Of a stretch of 64,000 bases of DNA, positions 1 through 14,149 are shown one piece after another. The number at the start of each line of letters is the position of its first letter. The stretch's first letter is position 1. Source of the stretch: Ptychodera flava (Eukaryota > Hemichordata > Enteropneusta > Ptychoderidae); the NCBI RefSeq assembly GCF_041260155.1, contig NC_091940.1, positions 2,142,001 through 2,206,000 of the forward strand. Reading direction: 5' to 3'. The notes below the pieces were generated by a model. That model was not told where the DNA came from. It was given only the letters and a program-made list of their open reading frames with translations, and made no database searches. The position numbers were made by a program, and so were the translations under genes.

Positions 1-509
1 AATTTTTTTACAATACAAAGCTCGGTAAATCTGTTTATTTATGTACACAGACAGTAGGTTATCATCTCCAAAATTGTTATTCAAAGGTTGTTTGACCTGA
101 AGCTTCCAGTTGTTATTGATGACACTATGCGATTGTTTATAGTTTGTATTCTGTCAAAGTCCTCAAACAATAAAAATCTACATACGGCGACATGAACGTT
201 TGACACTGACCTAGACGCAATGTATAGTCAATGGGTGAATGTTATCAAATAAGTTATCGCCAAAATTGTTATTGAAAGGTTAAGTTGAAACTTTCAGTCA
301 TTATAGAGGACACTTGCACAATACAGGGGTTTGGTAAGTAGCAATCATGACAACCTAAATCTTTTGCCTCAAGGCTTGCATCATCAATAAATTGCTTAAT
401 GTTACCTAAAACTTGCTCCCAAAGTGCACTCCGAAAATAGAAATCGCAGGAAATGAAAGTGCCAGAAGGGATTTCATAAGGAATTTGATATTCAATAAAT
501 ATTCTAGCT

Positions 510-640
510 GTGGAAACCAGCGGGGTAGCGTGCGTCGCTATGCGGGTCATCAAAAGGTCAACCCGCCACGGATACGGGTGACCTTTTGATGACCCGCATA
601 GCGACGCACGCTACCCCGCCACAGATAGCTGCGTTTCCAC
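510..640. repeat. Near-perfect GC-rich hairpin (inverted repeat)
   Basis: The left arm at 522-565 (starting GGGGTAGCGTGCGTCGC) is the reverse complement of 575-617 with about one extra base, around a 9-nt loop. Outer arms GTGGAAAC (510-517) and GTTTCCAC (633-640) extend the palindrome. The arms are much more GC-rich than their surroundings. It could be a foldback element or the transcript of a structured small RNA; no protein is implied. Confidence 0.85.
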
Positions 641-913
641 ATCTATAAATTATCAAGTGTCCCCTTCGTAATTCAGTTTTTTCAGATCCCCCTGGCATAT
701 TGTTATTGTCTTCAAGTCCCCCTTGGAATTTTCACCCCTCCAGAAGTGTTCAAGTTGTGAGTGCAGCCTAAATGTCAAACAATGTATGGATCCGAAACTT
801 AATTGACAGCAGAGAATCGGAGTTACATACACCCAAAAGTTGCAAACATAAGCTTATAGATTGAACCGAAGAAATACACACGTAAAAACAAGTCATTATA
901 GGAATGTTTACTC

Positions 914-1287
914 GTTAGCTTGATAGATTATGCAAAGTTCGTGATTTTTTCAAAGTTAAAAGTGTTGAGCCTTCAGTAATAATAACTCTTGATGTATTTT
1001 TCTGTGTCTCTGGAAATTTGGTTATGAAAGGATGTATTGCATTACGTCATCATTTTACCGTTGTGAAATTATGAACCAAACGTCCACCTACACCGTGCAA
1101 CGGCGCTTATATCCTCTTGGCTCGTGACCTACAATTGATTGTTATCTAACCTATTAATCTATGCGGGTTTTTTTCTGACGACACACTCACACATACTGAC
1201 CAGGGTTTTAACGCCTACCTGGCAATAAAGGATGAAATTTTATTCATACTGTAGTTATATTAGAGAACCGTGCTTACCACATTAAGC
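914..1287 (+). promoter_or_regulatory. Putative promoter/5' UTR of copy A
   Basis: This stretch aligns in patches with 34968-35381 in front of copy B, for example TTAGCTTGA-AGATT and CTCTTGATGTATTTTT in both, so it was duplicated with the gene. It ends at the start codon of exon 1. No convincing TATA box or initiator was found, so the transcription start is unknown. Confidence 0.4.
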
Positions 1288-1363
1288 ATGAGGTATTGCC
1301 TTGCAGTGTGTTGGTTTGGAAATCTTATAGTCAATGCGATAAATATTGACGTTTCAACTAAAG
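1288..1363 (+). CDS. Copy A exon 1: signal peptide
   Basis: Starts at ATG 1288; an in-frame stop lies at 1261-1263 and no other in-frame ATG lies between. It encodes MRYCLAVCWFGNLIVNA and then NINIDVSTK-like sequence: a short hydrophobic leader. It ends in phase 1 at donor GTAAGG. Copy B has the same VSTK|GTAAGG ending. Confidence 0.75.
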
Positions 1364-4300
1364 GTAAGGAACAGTGTTCTGTCAGCACTTGATATTTACA
1401 GTTTGTTTGAATTTTTATGCCAGTGCACGCACAGGCGCTCTACTCATTGCTTTATCCACGGTCTGAGTGTACGATTATTTTCCTGCCACTCCATTGAACA
1501 CAGCAAACCGATCTTTATAATTTTCATGTGCACGTTTATTTAGCTTAAATGCATTCGAAACTTTACATTAGGACCGTAGACTTAGCAATGCACACATATG
1601 TCACGAATTGGTTTATACGTGTTTAATTGTAACGCACACTAGCACATACCTGTACGATAGAGCTTCTCTAATGTTATTCAAGAGTTCTGCTCACGGGCAC
1701 GGCGCTATCTGCCAGAGTCGAGCGGGCTATGATGGAAACTTGCAGGGTTCTGACTAGCGTAGAGACCTGTGACGTCACATAACATTTGACAAAACATCGA
1801 CACTGAAGACAGATAACTGACTGGAGATGATGTTTCTATTTAACTATAGCGTTGAAAATAAATTTATATGTATAGAGTCATACGGACTTTGACAATGTCA
1901 CGTTTTATCATCTCACAAATTTCAACGTCGTTTGTTTCGCTGTTGTTACTTATTGCTGCATTCTTTCGTAATATTTGCCCCTGGCCATATATTTCGATGG
2001 CTATTGTGAGCATATCCATCTTTGCAGTTACCAACGATTGCAAGGACACTTTAAAACAGTGAAATATATTTGAAATAATTACCAATGGCTGACCAAAGTT
2101 CATTATCAAATGTGACTAGTCATGAAGCGGCTAAATTGGATTGGGTGGCGATTTCTTTGCTGTGATAGTAGCTTCACTGTGCGTTGTGAGTTCAACTTCC
2201 GCTGTTCTGTTCATTGAAACTAATAAAGCAGTAAAACATGATGGGCGTTTAAGATTTTGGTGCTGATATTATATTCTACTGTTTATGCGATATTTCAACC
2301 ATGAAGGCAATTTTAGATTTCAAGTTTTGCCATCTTGACGTCTATTCATGAACAGTGACGATACGTCAATGCTCAGTGACAACACTCGGTGACAACACAC
2401 GACTGGCGAAAAAGGTGTTCATTATCCACTCTCTTCAAACAATGTCATCTGGGATGTTAATCAATAGAAAACTAAATGATCTTATTTCAGACACTAGAAA
2501 ATGTTGCTTTCAAAGAACATAACGTGGCTTCATTTTCACCATTTCAGATAAGTTATCGCTAACCTTAGCACGAATCAGGATGTCCCGAGCTCTCTGATGT
2601 TTGTATGTTTAACTTATCAGATCAAGTTTGTATTTTTAACTTCTCAGATCAAGTTATTTAAACGAGACATCACCAATTTTGGCAACATTATAAATTACAA
2701 AGAAATGGGTTCACAACTGGTTTTTCAGCTCAAGAATCACAAATTAGTAACATTAACTTTACTAAGGAACTATTCAGCTTTACTTCAGGGGAGGCCGGAG
2801 GAGTTTTCTATTTTCCTGGTGATTTTTTCCATGGCCCCCCTAGTAAATTATTTAATAAATCTATGGTCCCCTTCATATTTCCTTTTTTTTCATGCGCCTA
2901 CTACTGACAAGTTTGTCACACTTTGCATAAACAATATGATATAACAAAACATTAATTTCAGAGTTACAATTAAGTGGCCATAAAAAAACGTTTTTGCAGG
3001 AAGTGCATGTGGCACACGATTGGAAAAACAGTAATGCACATATCAGGTTGTAAATGTCCAAGGAGGGTTAATTTTTAACACTGAATATGTCTTTTGTTTT
3101 GTTCACTATAAATAATCCATTTTATAACCCCTTTCTTGGTTATTTTGACGATTACTTTGGCTCCGATGTTGTTATATCAGTGGGCTAAATCAAACGCTTT
3201 GGTTTTAAATGTTGGCAAGTTGTTTTTAACATTGTACAGGTGGCAAGTACTCAGATGAAGAAATAATATACTAATAATATACAAAGCTGGGTGTGTTTAC
3301 TGACTAGGCCAGTTGTTTCACTTTTTCAGAAGTACTCTCCACTAGGTCGAGTGAGTTGAAAAACTTGGCAAACGTTTGACTGTGGGAGGTACATACTTTT
3401 AAGGTTAGGGACTACCCAATACCAAGAATCTTGCCATTTTCTAAAAATCACATATGTTGTAGCTTGTGAAATGGGTGTTCCCAATCTACTTTTTGAGATA
3501 ATTTACATTCAATCACCCATTACCCCACGATTTCGAGCTCCACACATGACTTTATTTCAAATTTTGACCTGTTCAAAGAAAACAATTGCCATGGTAACTT
3601 ATCACCCTATGGTCCCTGTTAACATGCTATAAACAGTTACTAGACACTTCATGACTCTTAAGGGAGGAGAACAAGCTACTGCAGTAGATGTGTAAAACAA
3701 ACCACTGTGAATATTATCAAAATTTGCAGCTAAAGGAGTTCAAATACACTTGTTGAGTTTATCCGCATAGCTTCGGAGTTTATCTGTCACCTAGTACTAT
3801 GGTTCTTTTTTATAGATCATGACTTCTGGGCATATACTGAATTGATGTGGGTTTTTTCTTATTCCCCCTAAAAGAATGTGGTATTTTTGTCCGGTTCCCA
3901 CTAATTTTTCTCTGAGGAAATAGTTTGTCCCCCTGAAAAGCCTCCTGCCCCCCCGAAAGTAAATTCTGAACACTCCCTAAATAGTAACCTACTTATGTAG
4001 ATGACATTAGAAAGGAAGTGTTGTGTCGGAACGTGTGACATGATATGTATACTAACGATACTATGCTGGGAAGCAAAACAACGTAACTGCGCTAACTTGA
4101 TAAACTCGTGCTTATCAAAATACAGTTATTTATCATACAACGGTCGGGTCAAGTTTCGATGATTTACAAACATATGCATCTGTCAAAGACCCTACTTTAT
4201 TTATGGGTACGTTGTCAGATTAGCGGATTGATAAATGGAAAAGATAATCTAGCTTTGAATCCTTATTCCTCTCCTCTGTTTTCGTTTCTGAAATGCCAAC

Positions 4301-4511
4301 GTAAATACTGCTCGATCTTATTTCCACGATTTTTTGTTCAGAGAAGTGTTAATTGTGATTTTGAGGTCATTTTCCAAGGTGACCAGATAAGAAGAAAATT
4401 GTAGAAGTTTATAAAAGGTAACGTAGGTCGTGTAAGGTCACGTATATATAGGTCATGTTTACTCGTAGTAGTTATTTTTAACTAATACATTCCTATTTGT
4501 ATATGTATTCT

Positions 4512-4609
<98 letters not shown>

Positions 4610-7216
4610 ATAAAAATTGATAACAAGTAGAAAGGACTTAGGCGTTACTCAGAAATTCACGCTACATATCATCGTCTACGTTAAATCGCCCTGCCACACA
4701 GGTATTGAGCACCACTGTTTTACACCGTGAAAATTTCCGTATTTACTTTTAGAACTGAATGTCAGCCAAGATCACTTCGGAATTGTAGTGTAATTATCGT
4801 ATGATTGCATTGTGTTAGTTTGTTATTAATTTTGGTTTTCAAAAAAATCGTCATCTTTATCTGCCTTTCCTGTCGTAATGTAAAACAGGGGACTGAAAAC
4901 TGAACAACGTCGTGAGAAGTGACATTTTGACAACATTCTTTCCGGCCTTTAGCAAATATACTATTCAAGTTATTTTCAGATTTTAAGACATTAGAAGTTA
5001 ATTATGAGTGAATTCAATTCTGATTATATAACATATTCTTTCACAAATAAAATATCTCTAATAGACTCATACATGCAACAATCAAAAAGATTGTTTCCCG
5101 CTTCAATTTGTGAGTCTGTACAGAAATCACAGGTTTCTCGTCTTGCGGTATATGCTAATCAGACTGTTTCTACTTGTAAAGGTAGTATAACTGTTCTAGA
5201 CTGCAAATACTGAATGTTTTGGTCTTGACAATACAAGATTGCAGAAAATAAATCTCTGTGACATGTTTTATAAGAAGATATGTTCTTAACCTGGGTATTA
5301 TACATACAAATTAAAGCCAGTTTCTTGTGAACATATCTGTCAACTTACAAATAGCATCGTCAAAATTTAATATTTCAAGGTTTAAAAGATCTTTTTGCAA
5401 ATAATGTCTAGGAATATATTTGCAATACCATGCAACCAGTTTCTAATTATGTTTTTAATTTCAGTCCCATAAAGTTGTTTTTAGTGATTCTATCATTAGA
5501 CATGAACACAACTCTATCCAGAATGTACCAATATTCAGTTAACGTCTCACACACGGAATCTAATTCATTCGCCATTCATGACATTTTGAAGCAAAATTGC
5601 GCATACTAAGAAAGAACCTCATAGCTCTACTTTGTATAGGAAATATACATCGCATAGTCAGCAAATTCTCATATTCCCCAATTTACAGTCTAGAACTGGC
5701 ACAAGGCATGAATTAACACAGTTAAAGTATGGAATCTAAAGCCTCTGTATTCTAGAAATTACAACTGCAAAAGCTCATCAAGCAGCATTGCATAGCGTGC
5801 CTGTTGTTGACAAGTTACACCGGAATTTCAAATCTCATCCGATACAATCCCTAGATATTTAATCTTCAACAACTGCCATTGCTCAAAATAAAAAACTTGA
5901 ACAACGGAAAGTGAAAACAATAAGCGAAGCCCTGGAAATAAAAAAATATATAAACATTTTAACTGAAAGAAAACAATTTAAGACTGGCTCTACTCAGTGA
6001 AATCACGATTCCGTTTTTCCCAATAACACTGAGTATCTGCCTACTACATCGCTGATCAAACTGGCCACCCTTTTCAAGTACCTATTCCTTTTTTCTCCGG
6101 TTCTTTTTTAAACGCAAACATACATTTAGAGAACTGCAAACCTTAATATTCACTTTTTCCCCTAAAACACTATGTCAGCAACTCTTGCGAGTCTCATACA
6201 GAATCTATCTTTCTATAGGTACAGTACAATTTTGCCATCATCCCCACCCATTTACCTTGAAAGCATAATGTTTTATAGGATTAGTAACTCTCATTTCCCC
6301 CACATACTACGTTAACTTCACAATCCTGTTACCAATCTCAGATTGCTTATCGTCAGTGCTTTGAAATTTCGGTTTTTTCCCGATCCCCTAACTTCCTCTT
6401 ATCAACACCACTTGCCTCGTTCGTCATTAGAGGCGACATTGCAACATATCTTTGTATCTTGTTGATCCCACTGTTTCTCTTTTTTTCGAACAAGACTATC
6501 GGCCTCCTACATTTTTGCGAGTGTTTTCATATTACAACGGGAGGTGTTTGTTTATATCAGTTGTTGTACTTTTGGAGAAATAACTCTTTGTTGGCCCACT
6601 TTAATACCTTAAATAACTTTCAAACAGACGGCGCGCCGTAATAAAATTTATCAAGAAATGGTATAGTGTTTCCACATTGTATTAATAGCAGATTTGTGAT
6701 TTCTCACATTTTTCGCAATTCTGAAAGGAAATGATCTTCAATCAAAACAGGTAGATTATTAATAAAGATGACCTATTTCGATAAAACAGAAATTACCAAA
6801 AGATAGGAGTAAAGTCACAATAAAGGCAAAAAATAAAAATATCGTACGCGATAGTGTACCATAACGTTTGTTGTAATTAAATGATATTTTCTCTGTTGAC
6901 ATATTTTGTATAATTTCCCATCAAGATATCTTTCCATCGTACAGCATATATTGAGGGTTCTGAGCTCAAAAGAGTATGACGATTTCTAATTGTTCAAACA
7001 TATTAAACTCTAACAATGAAATTCAAGACGTGAAGCTGAAAGCAAGCACCTGAACGAGAATCAATATGATGCACATCCAATTTCTTTCGTTTTTACCAGG
7101 TAACAATAAACTATGCAATTCCACTGTATGGATTAGCGAGGTAAATATGCACACCAGATATTATTGTTCATCTTCTTTAAGATCGTCCGAATAGGTGCCA
7201 CTGTATATTTATTTGT

Positions 7217-7258
<42 letters not shown>

Positions 7259-8229
7259 TATTTATTTATTTATTTATTTGTTAAATCATCCATCGACGTT
7301 TTCTGTGCCAACATTTGGTCCATATTTGTTGGTTCATGAGTACATGTATGGAGTAAGTTAGTCACCAACCCAGAAATGAAACGAGTCACGCCGACAAAAA
7401 GGAGCAAAACAACGGAGGAAGATATAAATTCCAATCTTTTCATTCTTTGATGACCTATCCAAAACAAAATGCTCTGTCATTTCCTTAAAGATAGTGCTGA
7501 TGTTATGTGTGAACACAACTTTCCATTTCGTACACAGAGTGTCAGTATCGGACACATCGTTTGTGAAATGACCACTGAAGATTTCCAATGCCTCCGTATA
7601 AGTGATGGGGATGAGGTAAGGTAATTGTGACAAAATAGCTGAAATGATGTGAATTTTTCTAAATTCGGCCATCGAGTTTGGTAATATTTTAATATTATTA
7701 TGTCTATTGTTGATGAATACAAAAATTCGTAGATGAAATACTTGAAGGCACACACGTGATATATATCATCATTTGCAAGACATTTCACAGAAGATTCGCC
7801 GTTTATCATGTGATTTCTTGATTATTTTACATTGTCACAGATGGCAAAATCCACCTAAATTAAGGAATGACCTAAATGGATGCCTGTTTGTTAGGTTCAA
7901 CTTCAGCCACTCCGTTGCGCTGATTCAGTTAGTGTACGATGCATGATAGATTTAATTTGTCTAGAATTTGACATACCTGTCTAAATCCTACTTCCGTATG
8001 ATAAAAACGTCCAATCGTTCAATGACGCTATGCGTGTTATGTGTCAATGTGAAATCTTTCTTCTGTCATTGCATTGCTGTTTCAGTTTAATCGTTTTGGA
8101 TATGACAGTACCTTAGGGTTTGTACAAGTTTCAGGACTGTTAGACTTTAACATTTCATCTGAATACAGACTCACGTTCCATGCTACAAACGTAAGTTTAC
8201 ATTAAAATTCGCGCATTCAACTCTGTGCG

Positions 8230-8313
<84 letters not shown>

Positions 8314-11300
8314 ACTTAAATTGAAAGTGTAATATAAGATGATACATCTGTCGAAATTTTCTTTCAAGTACAGAACTCTAAGTTTTTATTAATATAAGTT
8401 GAAAACAATCTTATTCTAAACGGATAATCATGATGATGTTAGGATCATTAGCAGTGTTTCACTACGAACGAGGACAAATTAAACTCCGTCGTGTTTCCAA
8501 ACATGCCATTGGTGAGCTTTATATTCACTTGCAATGTCTCATCGCAAATTTGACGAAGTGATTGGAGGGTTACCTAATTAATTATTATTCATCAGTTCTT
8601 CTTGTCGTCATCCGTGCCATTACCATATTCGGGTATAGCTTTGTGTTACAAATGCCATAGGAGAGGAGAGTTTCCAGTGTAACATCTAACTATCATCACT
8701 GCAGTAACAATCGGCAAGCAGGTAATGTATTTTCTCGTTTTCTGTTTGTTTGTGTCATTGCTAGTGTCTGTAATCAACTACTATAAATTAGTTTTATTTC
8801 AGATGAAAATAAAATAATACTTGGTACGATTTCGACATTATGCACTGGTAGGGAATCGGTTCTTTAATTTCAACCAATTAGAATAAAATTATTATAAGAC
8901 ATATTCAGTACAAGAAAATTGATGACTTGGTTTATAAATCACCAAATTACATTTTGGTGTAAATGTTGATTTTAACTACTACTGTGTACGCTCCCTCGAG
9001 CATGTTTGGCAGTCTTTTAATTATTTAAATGTGGTGCCATTAGCATTCAAAGTGATCAGAGTATGTGGAAAATAACGATTTCCCTCGAAGGACATATATA
9101 ATGAAGGAATGGAATGTGGTCATCGATTGTGCCGTCCCCGTTGTCTTCCTTGTCCAGTAACTATATACAGTGCCCGATGTACTTTATTTGCCCTTCGCTC
9201 ACAAACCGCTACTACAGTACCGCTCCGAGATTACAGAACTTTGACATCGACTTCATTGCCAACGACATAAACGAAAGACAGACACACACAATAGCATGAT
9301 TTCGTTCCCGCCCCTAAAAAATCGGGGTATGCACTTACACGATTTGAAACTTTAAGTTGGTATGCATGGGGTAGGCCCGGTTCTGAGAGTGATAATGCCA
9401 AGAATACGGTTTTTTGGTTTCTAAGTTGATTTCTCTGAGAATACAACCGCGGCAAAGCAAGTGCATAGGTAACTGATTGTAATACAAACACTAATAGTAA
9501 TTAATATGTAGTCTAACTTCGCCTTGTTTATCTATACTTTGTCGCTGTCAGTAAGAAATCTCAGCAGGGTGGCGTTAAATGGTACTGTCTTCAGGAAGTC
9601 CATGCCAAGTTGATTTCTTATATTTACGTTTGGCAAGGAGACTTCTCATATCTAAACCAAGCACCCCGTGGTTTATTAGCTCTTTATCAGTAAAATAAAG
9701 ATGCCGCTTCTATACTTTAAAGTTTTCCAGTACTTGTTGCTATCGTAGTTTCTGTTTGTATTACAATCAGTTATCTATGCACTTGCTTTGCCGCGGTTGT
9801 AATAAGATTGAATGTCAGGAATACACAGATTCACTTTAGTTTAGGCTGTAGGAAGTAGACTGAAAAGCTCGGTCTAATGTTTGTATATTTTATACGTTAT
9901 AAAATCATTCTCTACTAACACTTCCCATTAATTCTGAAATATTCCATTCATGACTTAAGCTCACTTCGAATTGTTCCTACTTTTTTCTTGATGTCAATTC
10001 AATTCAATTCAAATTACTTTATTGTCCATTAATGAAAACACGCACATCCACAAATGGAAAATTTTCTTTCGACACCACAAATCTCCTGACTTACAATAAA
10101 AACACACACACATATATACACAGTCTTGGGGAAAAACAATAAATTACGTATAAAATTCTGAGTTTAAAACTGCCACAGCTGAAGGTATAAAAGACTTTTT
10201 GTACAAGTTTTTACGCGCAAAAGGTACCTTAAGTCGTCGACCTGACGGGAGGATTTTAAATTCAGTGCTGAGTGGGTGTGTTTGATCCTGATGGATCTGA
10301 ATGGCTTTCCTCTTCAAAGATTCAGTTAGATAGCGATTTGAAGGAAAGGGATGCAGTGGATATACTTTACATTAATGCTTTTAATTTTCTGCTCACGCAG
10401 GTAGATAAATGCAGCAACAGCTCTGCATACGAGGAGGTCAAACTCACCATTTTTCTCCATGACGAAGATGACTGGCCGCCAGTTTTCATTTCAAAATGCT
10501 CGGTACCGGCCAGACACCCTGCCCTTACAGGCTACGTATGTATTCACCAAACTATTTATTTATAACTAGTGTATTACGGATTTTGACCTAGTGTTATGGA
10601 TCACGAATATCGGATGGGTATTATTGCGATTATTTTACATTGTTAGTTTTATCTTTTTATACCAGTCTGAAAAGCGGAATTGGTAACTTGCAGAAAGTTG
10701 TGTGTTTCTCGTAATGATTGTTGCGCCTTTTTGTATTGATTTTGATCTGTTTAGGTCGATAAACTTGGTACACCATTGTACAATGTCAATTAATTTTAAT
10801 ACTTGTGTGAAAAAAGTTGACTTGTTGCATTAATTTATATCGAATTCACGCAGCCTTTCCCCGTCGGCTTCAAAGTATCAAACCGGGACGTAAGAAACTT
10901 CTACGTAGGAGAGCCTTGGAGGAATACACAAGTGTGGGTAGACTTTAGCCATATGCATGGTGGTGAGTATTGTAATAAATGGTATAGGCAGTCGAGCTAA
11001 GCGATTTTATGACTCTGTTATATGTCCCCAAGATCTATTAACACATTTCGTGGAGTTCGCATAATAACATGTCGGCATCTAGCTCGGTTCAAGCTGGCGA
11101 AATTTTAAAAATGAAATCATTTGCAACGTTTTCTCTAGCCTCCTTTCTTTTCGTACAAATCTATTTGAAATTTGGCGGCACGTCAAGTTTTCCTATCCAA
11201 CGATCGAACGCGTTACCTTTGAGTCTGCGCAGTAAGGGGTTAGTTTCTGCCAAATTCCGGGTGAAACTCCCCTGTATCGCATACACCAAACTCATCGCGT

Positions 11301-14061
11301 TCACCACACTAACGTGTTTCATATGAACACAGAGCACAAATCATCGTGTTCACACCACTCAAACGTTCAAAAATTAAAGACTTGAACCAAGTCTAGTAAA
11401 CATCCAGCAAAAAAGTCATCCAAACGATTGTTAACTTAGGTTGTTAGATAAGGGCACCACCACCATGCTGCAAAATAGAAGAAATTAAATCAGTACGTTG
11501 TCTTTCTTAACGAAAATAATAACATTTCAGAAGAGTGTATTGTCACCGTGTTCGCCACTAAACTGAGAGAGAGTGGAGTTCCCTGGGAGAAGTTGCCCTT
11601 CTTCCGGTTTGGACTTGTTGGTCACGAATCAGGAAATGTGGTTGATATTAGCGAAGTGAAAGTTTATCAGGTACGTGCAGTAACGATGAAATCAAATCTT
11701 GTCGATCACAAATACTTGTAATTACTGCTATATACGAAACTACTGCCATGTATCTATGTATGTATGTATGTATGTATGTATGTATGTATGTATGTATGTA
11801 TGTATGTATGTATGTATGTATGTATGTGTGTAGGTAGGTAGGTAGGTAGGTAGGTAGGTTCATTTAAAGATGTATAAAGCATATCGGGTTCCAACTGCAT
11901 GCATTCATGCCCAGAAAAGTACTCGTCGTAAACATGGCGCATCAATTTATCAAGAACAATTGTGTTGTTTGTTAAGTATGTTCCGAAGTGCGTAAGACTC
12001 TGCGAGACTTGCTTCATGTTCTATGTGCGCATAGTAACTAATTATATGATTTACGATAACAGGCCGTTTAGTGTCTTCTACAAAACATTTCAAGAATTTA
12101 ACTAGACTTCTTTTGATTCAAAAAGTACAGTAGTCATTGTGATGCTTCATGAAATATCAACTAACAAATGTCCGGATCTACGATTGAATTTTAAATTTTG
12201 TTTTAAAATGCTTTAAAGATAGTACTTGCGTCGCAATTAGAGACTTAAACTTTGTCAAAACAATTCCTCCAGTAAACGTTTGATGATTTTATTTCAAAAT
12301 CACAAAAACCACCTGTCACCTACTACATGATGTCAGCTATCTCTGAGTCAACTCTTGGGGCAAATGATTTACCAAGAAACCCAAAACTGCAAAAATTTCA
12401 CAAAAACCATGCCTACAAAAGCAGCATGCCGGCAAATAATTTTTTTAAAAAATTGAGAACCCAAATATTTGTCTTCTTCACTATGAGCTGTACCTAAAGA
12501 CTTTTCCACCAAATGATTCTAGCGCAGAAATAAACTTGTCGCTGGAACACTCAGGCTGGTACTCTTTACAACGCAATTTGGACAGAAGCGTGTTATGCCA
12601 CTGACAGGTGTACTTGTCTCTGCATGTAAGCTAACAGAAAGGAACGTGTTTGTTTCTCTTCATGCAGAAAGATGACCCAAATTTACCAAAAAGCCAGGAA
12701 TTAAACTACACCTCAATATTTAGTATTGATAGAGTGTTACTTGAAGCTCACGGACCAGCCTGGCCGATCTACAGAGAATGCCGAGTTAGCTGTGACATTA
12801 AAGTATGGGACAAGGCAACTGGTGATGCAATGTTGAGTTTGACCATTGAACAAGCGGAAGTAATAGGTACGTCAGCATAAACAACCAAGATTTATTTTCA
12901 AATTTAGCTGCTCTACCGTTACAATGCCTTACAAATACTAATTTATTGGCAAAGAAACATGTGCTACAGGCTTTATCAGAAGAATAATAAAGATACTGTT
13001 ATAAAATTATCACATGGAACTGTTGTACCTCGGCAAACAAATTAAGGTCGAATATTCTAGTCACCCCTTTCCATTTACCCAATGTTGTACATTTCGTATT
13101 CTTCCAAGCAGATTTTCGGAAAAAAACAGAAATTTTTCACTTTTGTGTTAAATATTGTCTAGACCATTACCTTACACTTAAGATAGTGATTGCAGAAGAA
13201 AATATTTTAATTGACAGTAGCAATCGATACGTAACCAATTCGCTGCAATCCGTGCAACACCCTCATCTTTTACGGTTTCATATTCTACTTCAAGACATGG
13301 ACGCACAAGCAATTGATCTATTAGAACTAATCTAATTATCCGCTTCATGATCATGATTATTAAGGTTGTCCAGAAGGGAAGTATGGCGGAATGTGCAATC
13401 GTGACTGTATCTGTCAGAATGGTGCTACTTGCCATATTGCTAATGGAGCTTGCAAGTGTACACCAGGCTGGAAGGGTGTTGCCTGTGATATCCGTAAGTC
13501 ACTGATCATTAGCCACAATAAAATTGTTACAGTTGCTTTACCACTAGTGATCATGTGATCTAACTGAGGATTCTATAGGTGCATAAACACTTCGTGGTAA
13601 CTGTGGCCGCATTTTTTCAATCTGCTCCTTATAAGATTCCCAACGATACAGCGACTTTACTCGCCGTTGCCTAGAAAGTAATAACTGAACCTTTAAATTG
13701 TGCACATCTTGAGTTTTGCACGTGAACTAAAACTGATCAACTAAACCTCAGCTGACTCGCCAGAGTCTCAACCACACGTGTTCAATGACCTCACTTTAAA
13801 ATTATACTTGTCGGGCTTTCAGTGAAACTTACGGACTAACAGTTCAGAGTCATTAATTGATTTATTTAAGTGTAAATGAGAGTGCATGCACTTACAGTAG
13901 TGCTTTGATCTTTTTAAAACTTGTGGATTGTTGTGATATAAGTGGTACATTGCAACTTGTAGCTGTACAGTCACTTTTGTAAACATCACAGTTAAAGCGG
14001 AGCTGCACGTAACTCACACAAGGAATATTATTCCTCAAGAATGACAAGGAAGCCCCTTCAC

Positions 14062-14149
<88 letters not shown>

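Larger units (their letters stand above)
1..1287. other. Upstream region of RTK copy A
   Basis: No exon of a recognisable gene is visible here. It holds the long hairpin at 510-640 and C-rich patches around 680-745 that resemble interspersed repeat debris seen elsewhere in the window. From about 914 it becomes alignable with the sequence in front of copy B. A 94-codon minus-strand open frame (269-553) ends inside the hairpin and matches nothing I recognise. Confidence 0.5.
1364..7099 (+). other. Intron 1 of copy A
   Basis: Contains a 60-bp block (2341-2400) strongly conserved with copy B, C-rich repeat debris near 2785-2880 and 3860-3975, and an (AT)n-(GT)n microsatellite at 4516-4607. Around 5500-5960 the minus strand has a faint reverse-transcriptase-like reading that is too decayed to call. 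Nothing else is recognisable. Confidence 0.55.
8191..10400 (+). other. Intron 4 of copy A
   Basis: Holds a long (AT)n tract (8230-8311), a non-autonomous element with 48-bp terminal inverted repeats (9443-9800) and a minus-strand LINE 3' fragment (about 9993-10390) that ends next to the exon 5 acceptor. The rest is unrecognised. Confidence 0.6.

Noticed and set aside
269-553. 94-codon minus-strand open frame
   Set aside because: No recognisable domain, its start lies inside the hairpin, and no splice or homology support was found.
5500-5960. Minus-strand LINE reverse transcriptase remnant
   Set aside because: Only a short KIKYLGIVSDE-like phrase with many stops around it; not enough to call.
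10272-10565. 97-codon open frame on the + strand
   Set aside because: A chimera of antisense LINE sequence and exon 5 of copy A; the phase-matched acceptor lies at 10400.
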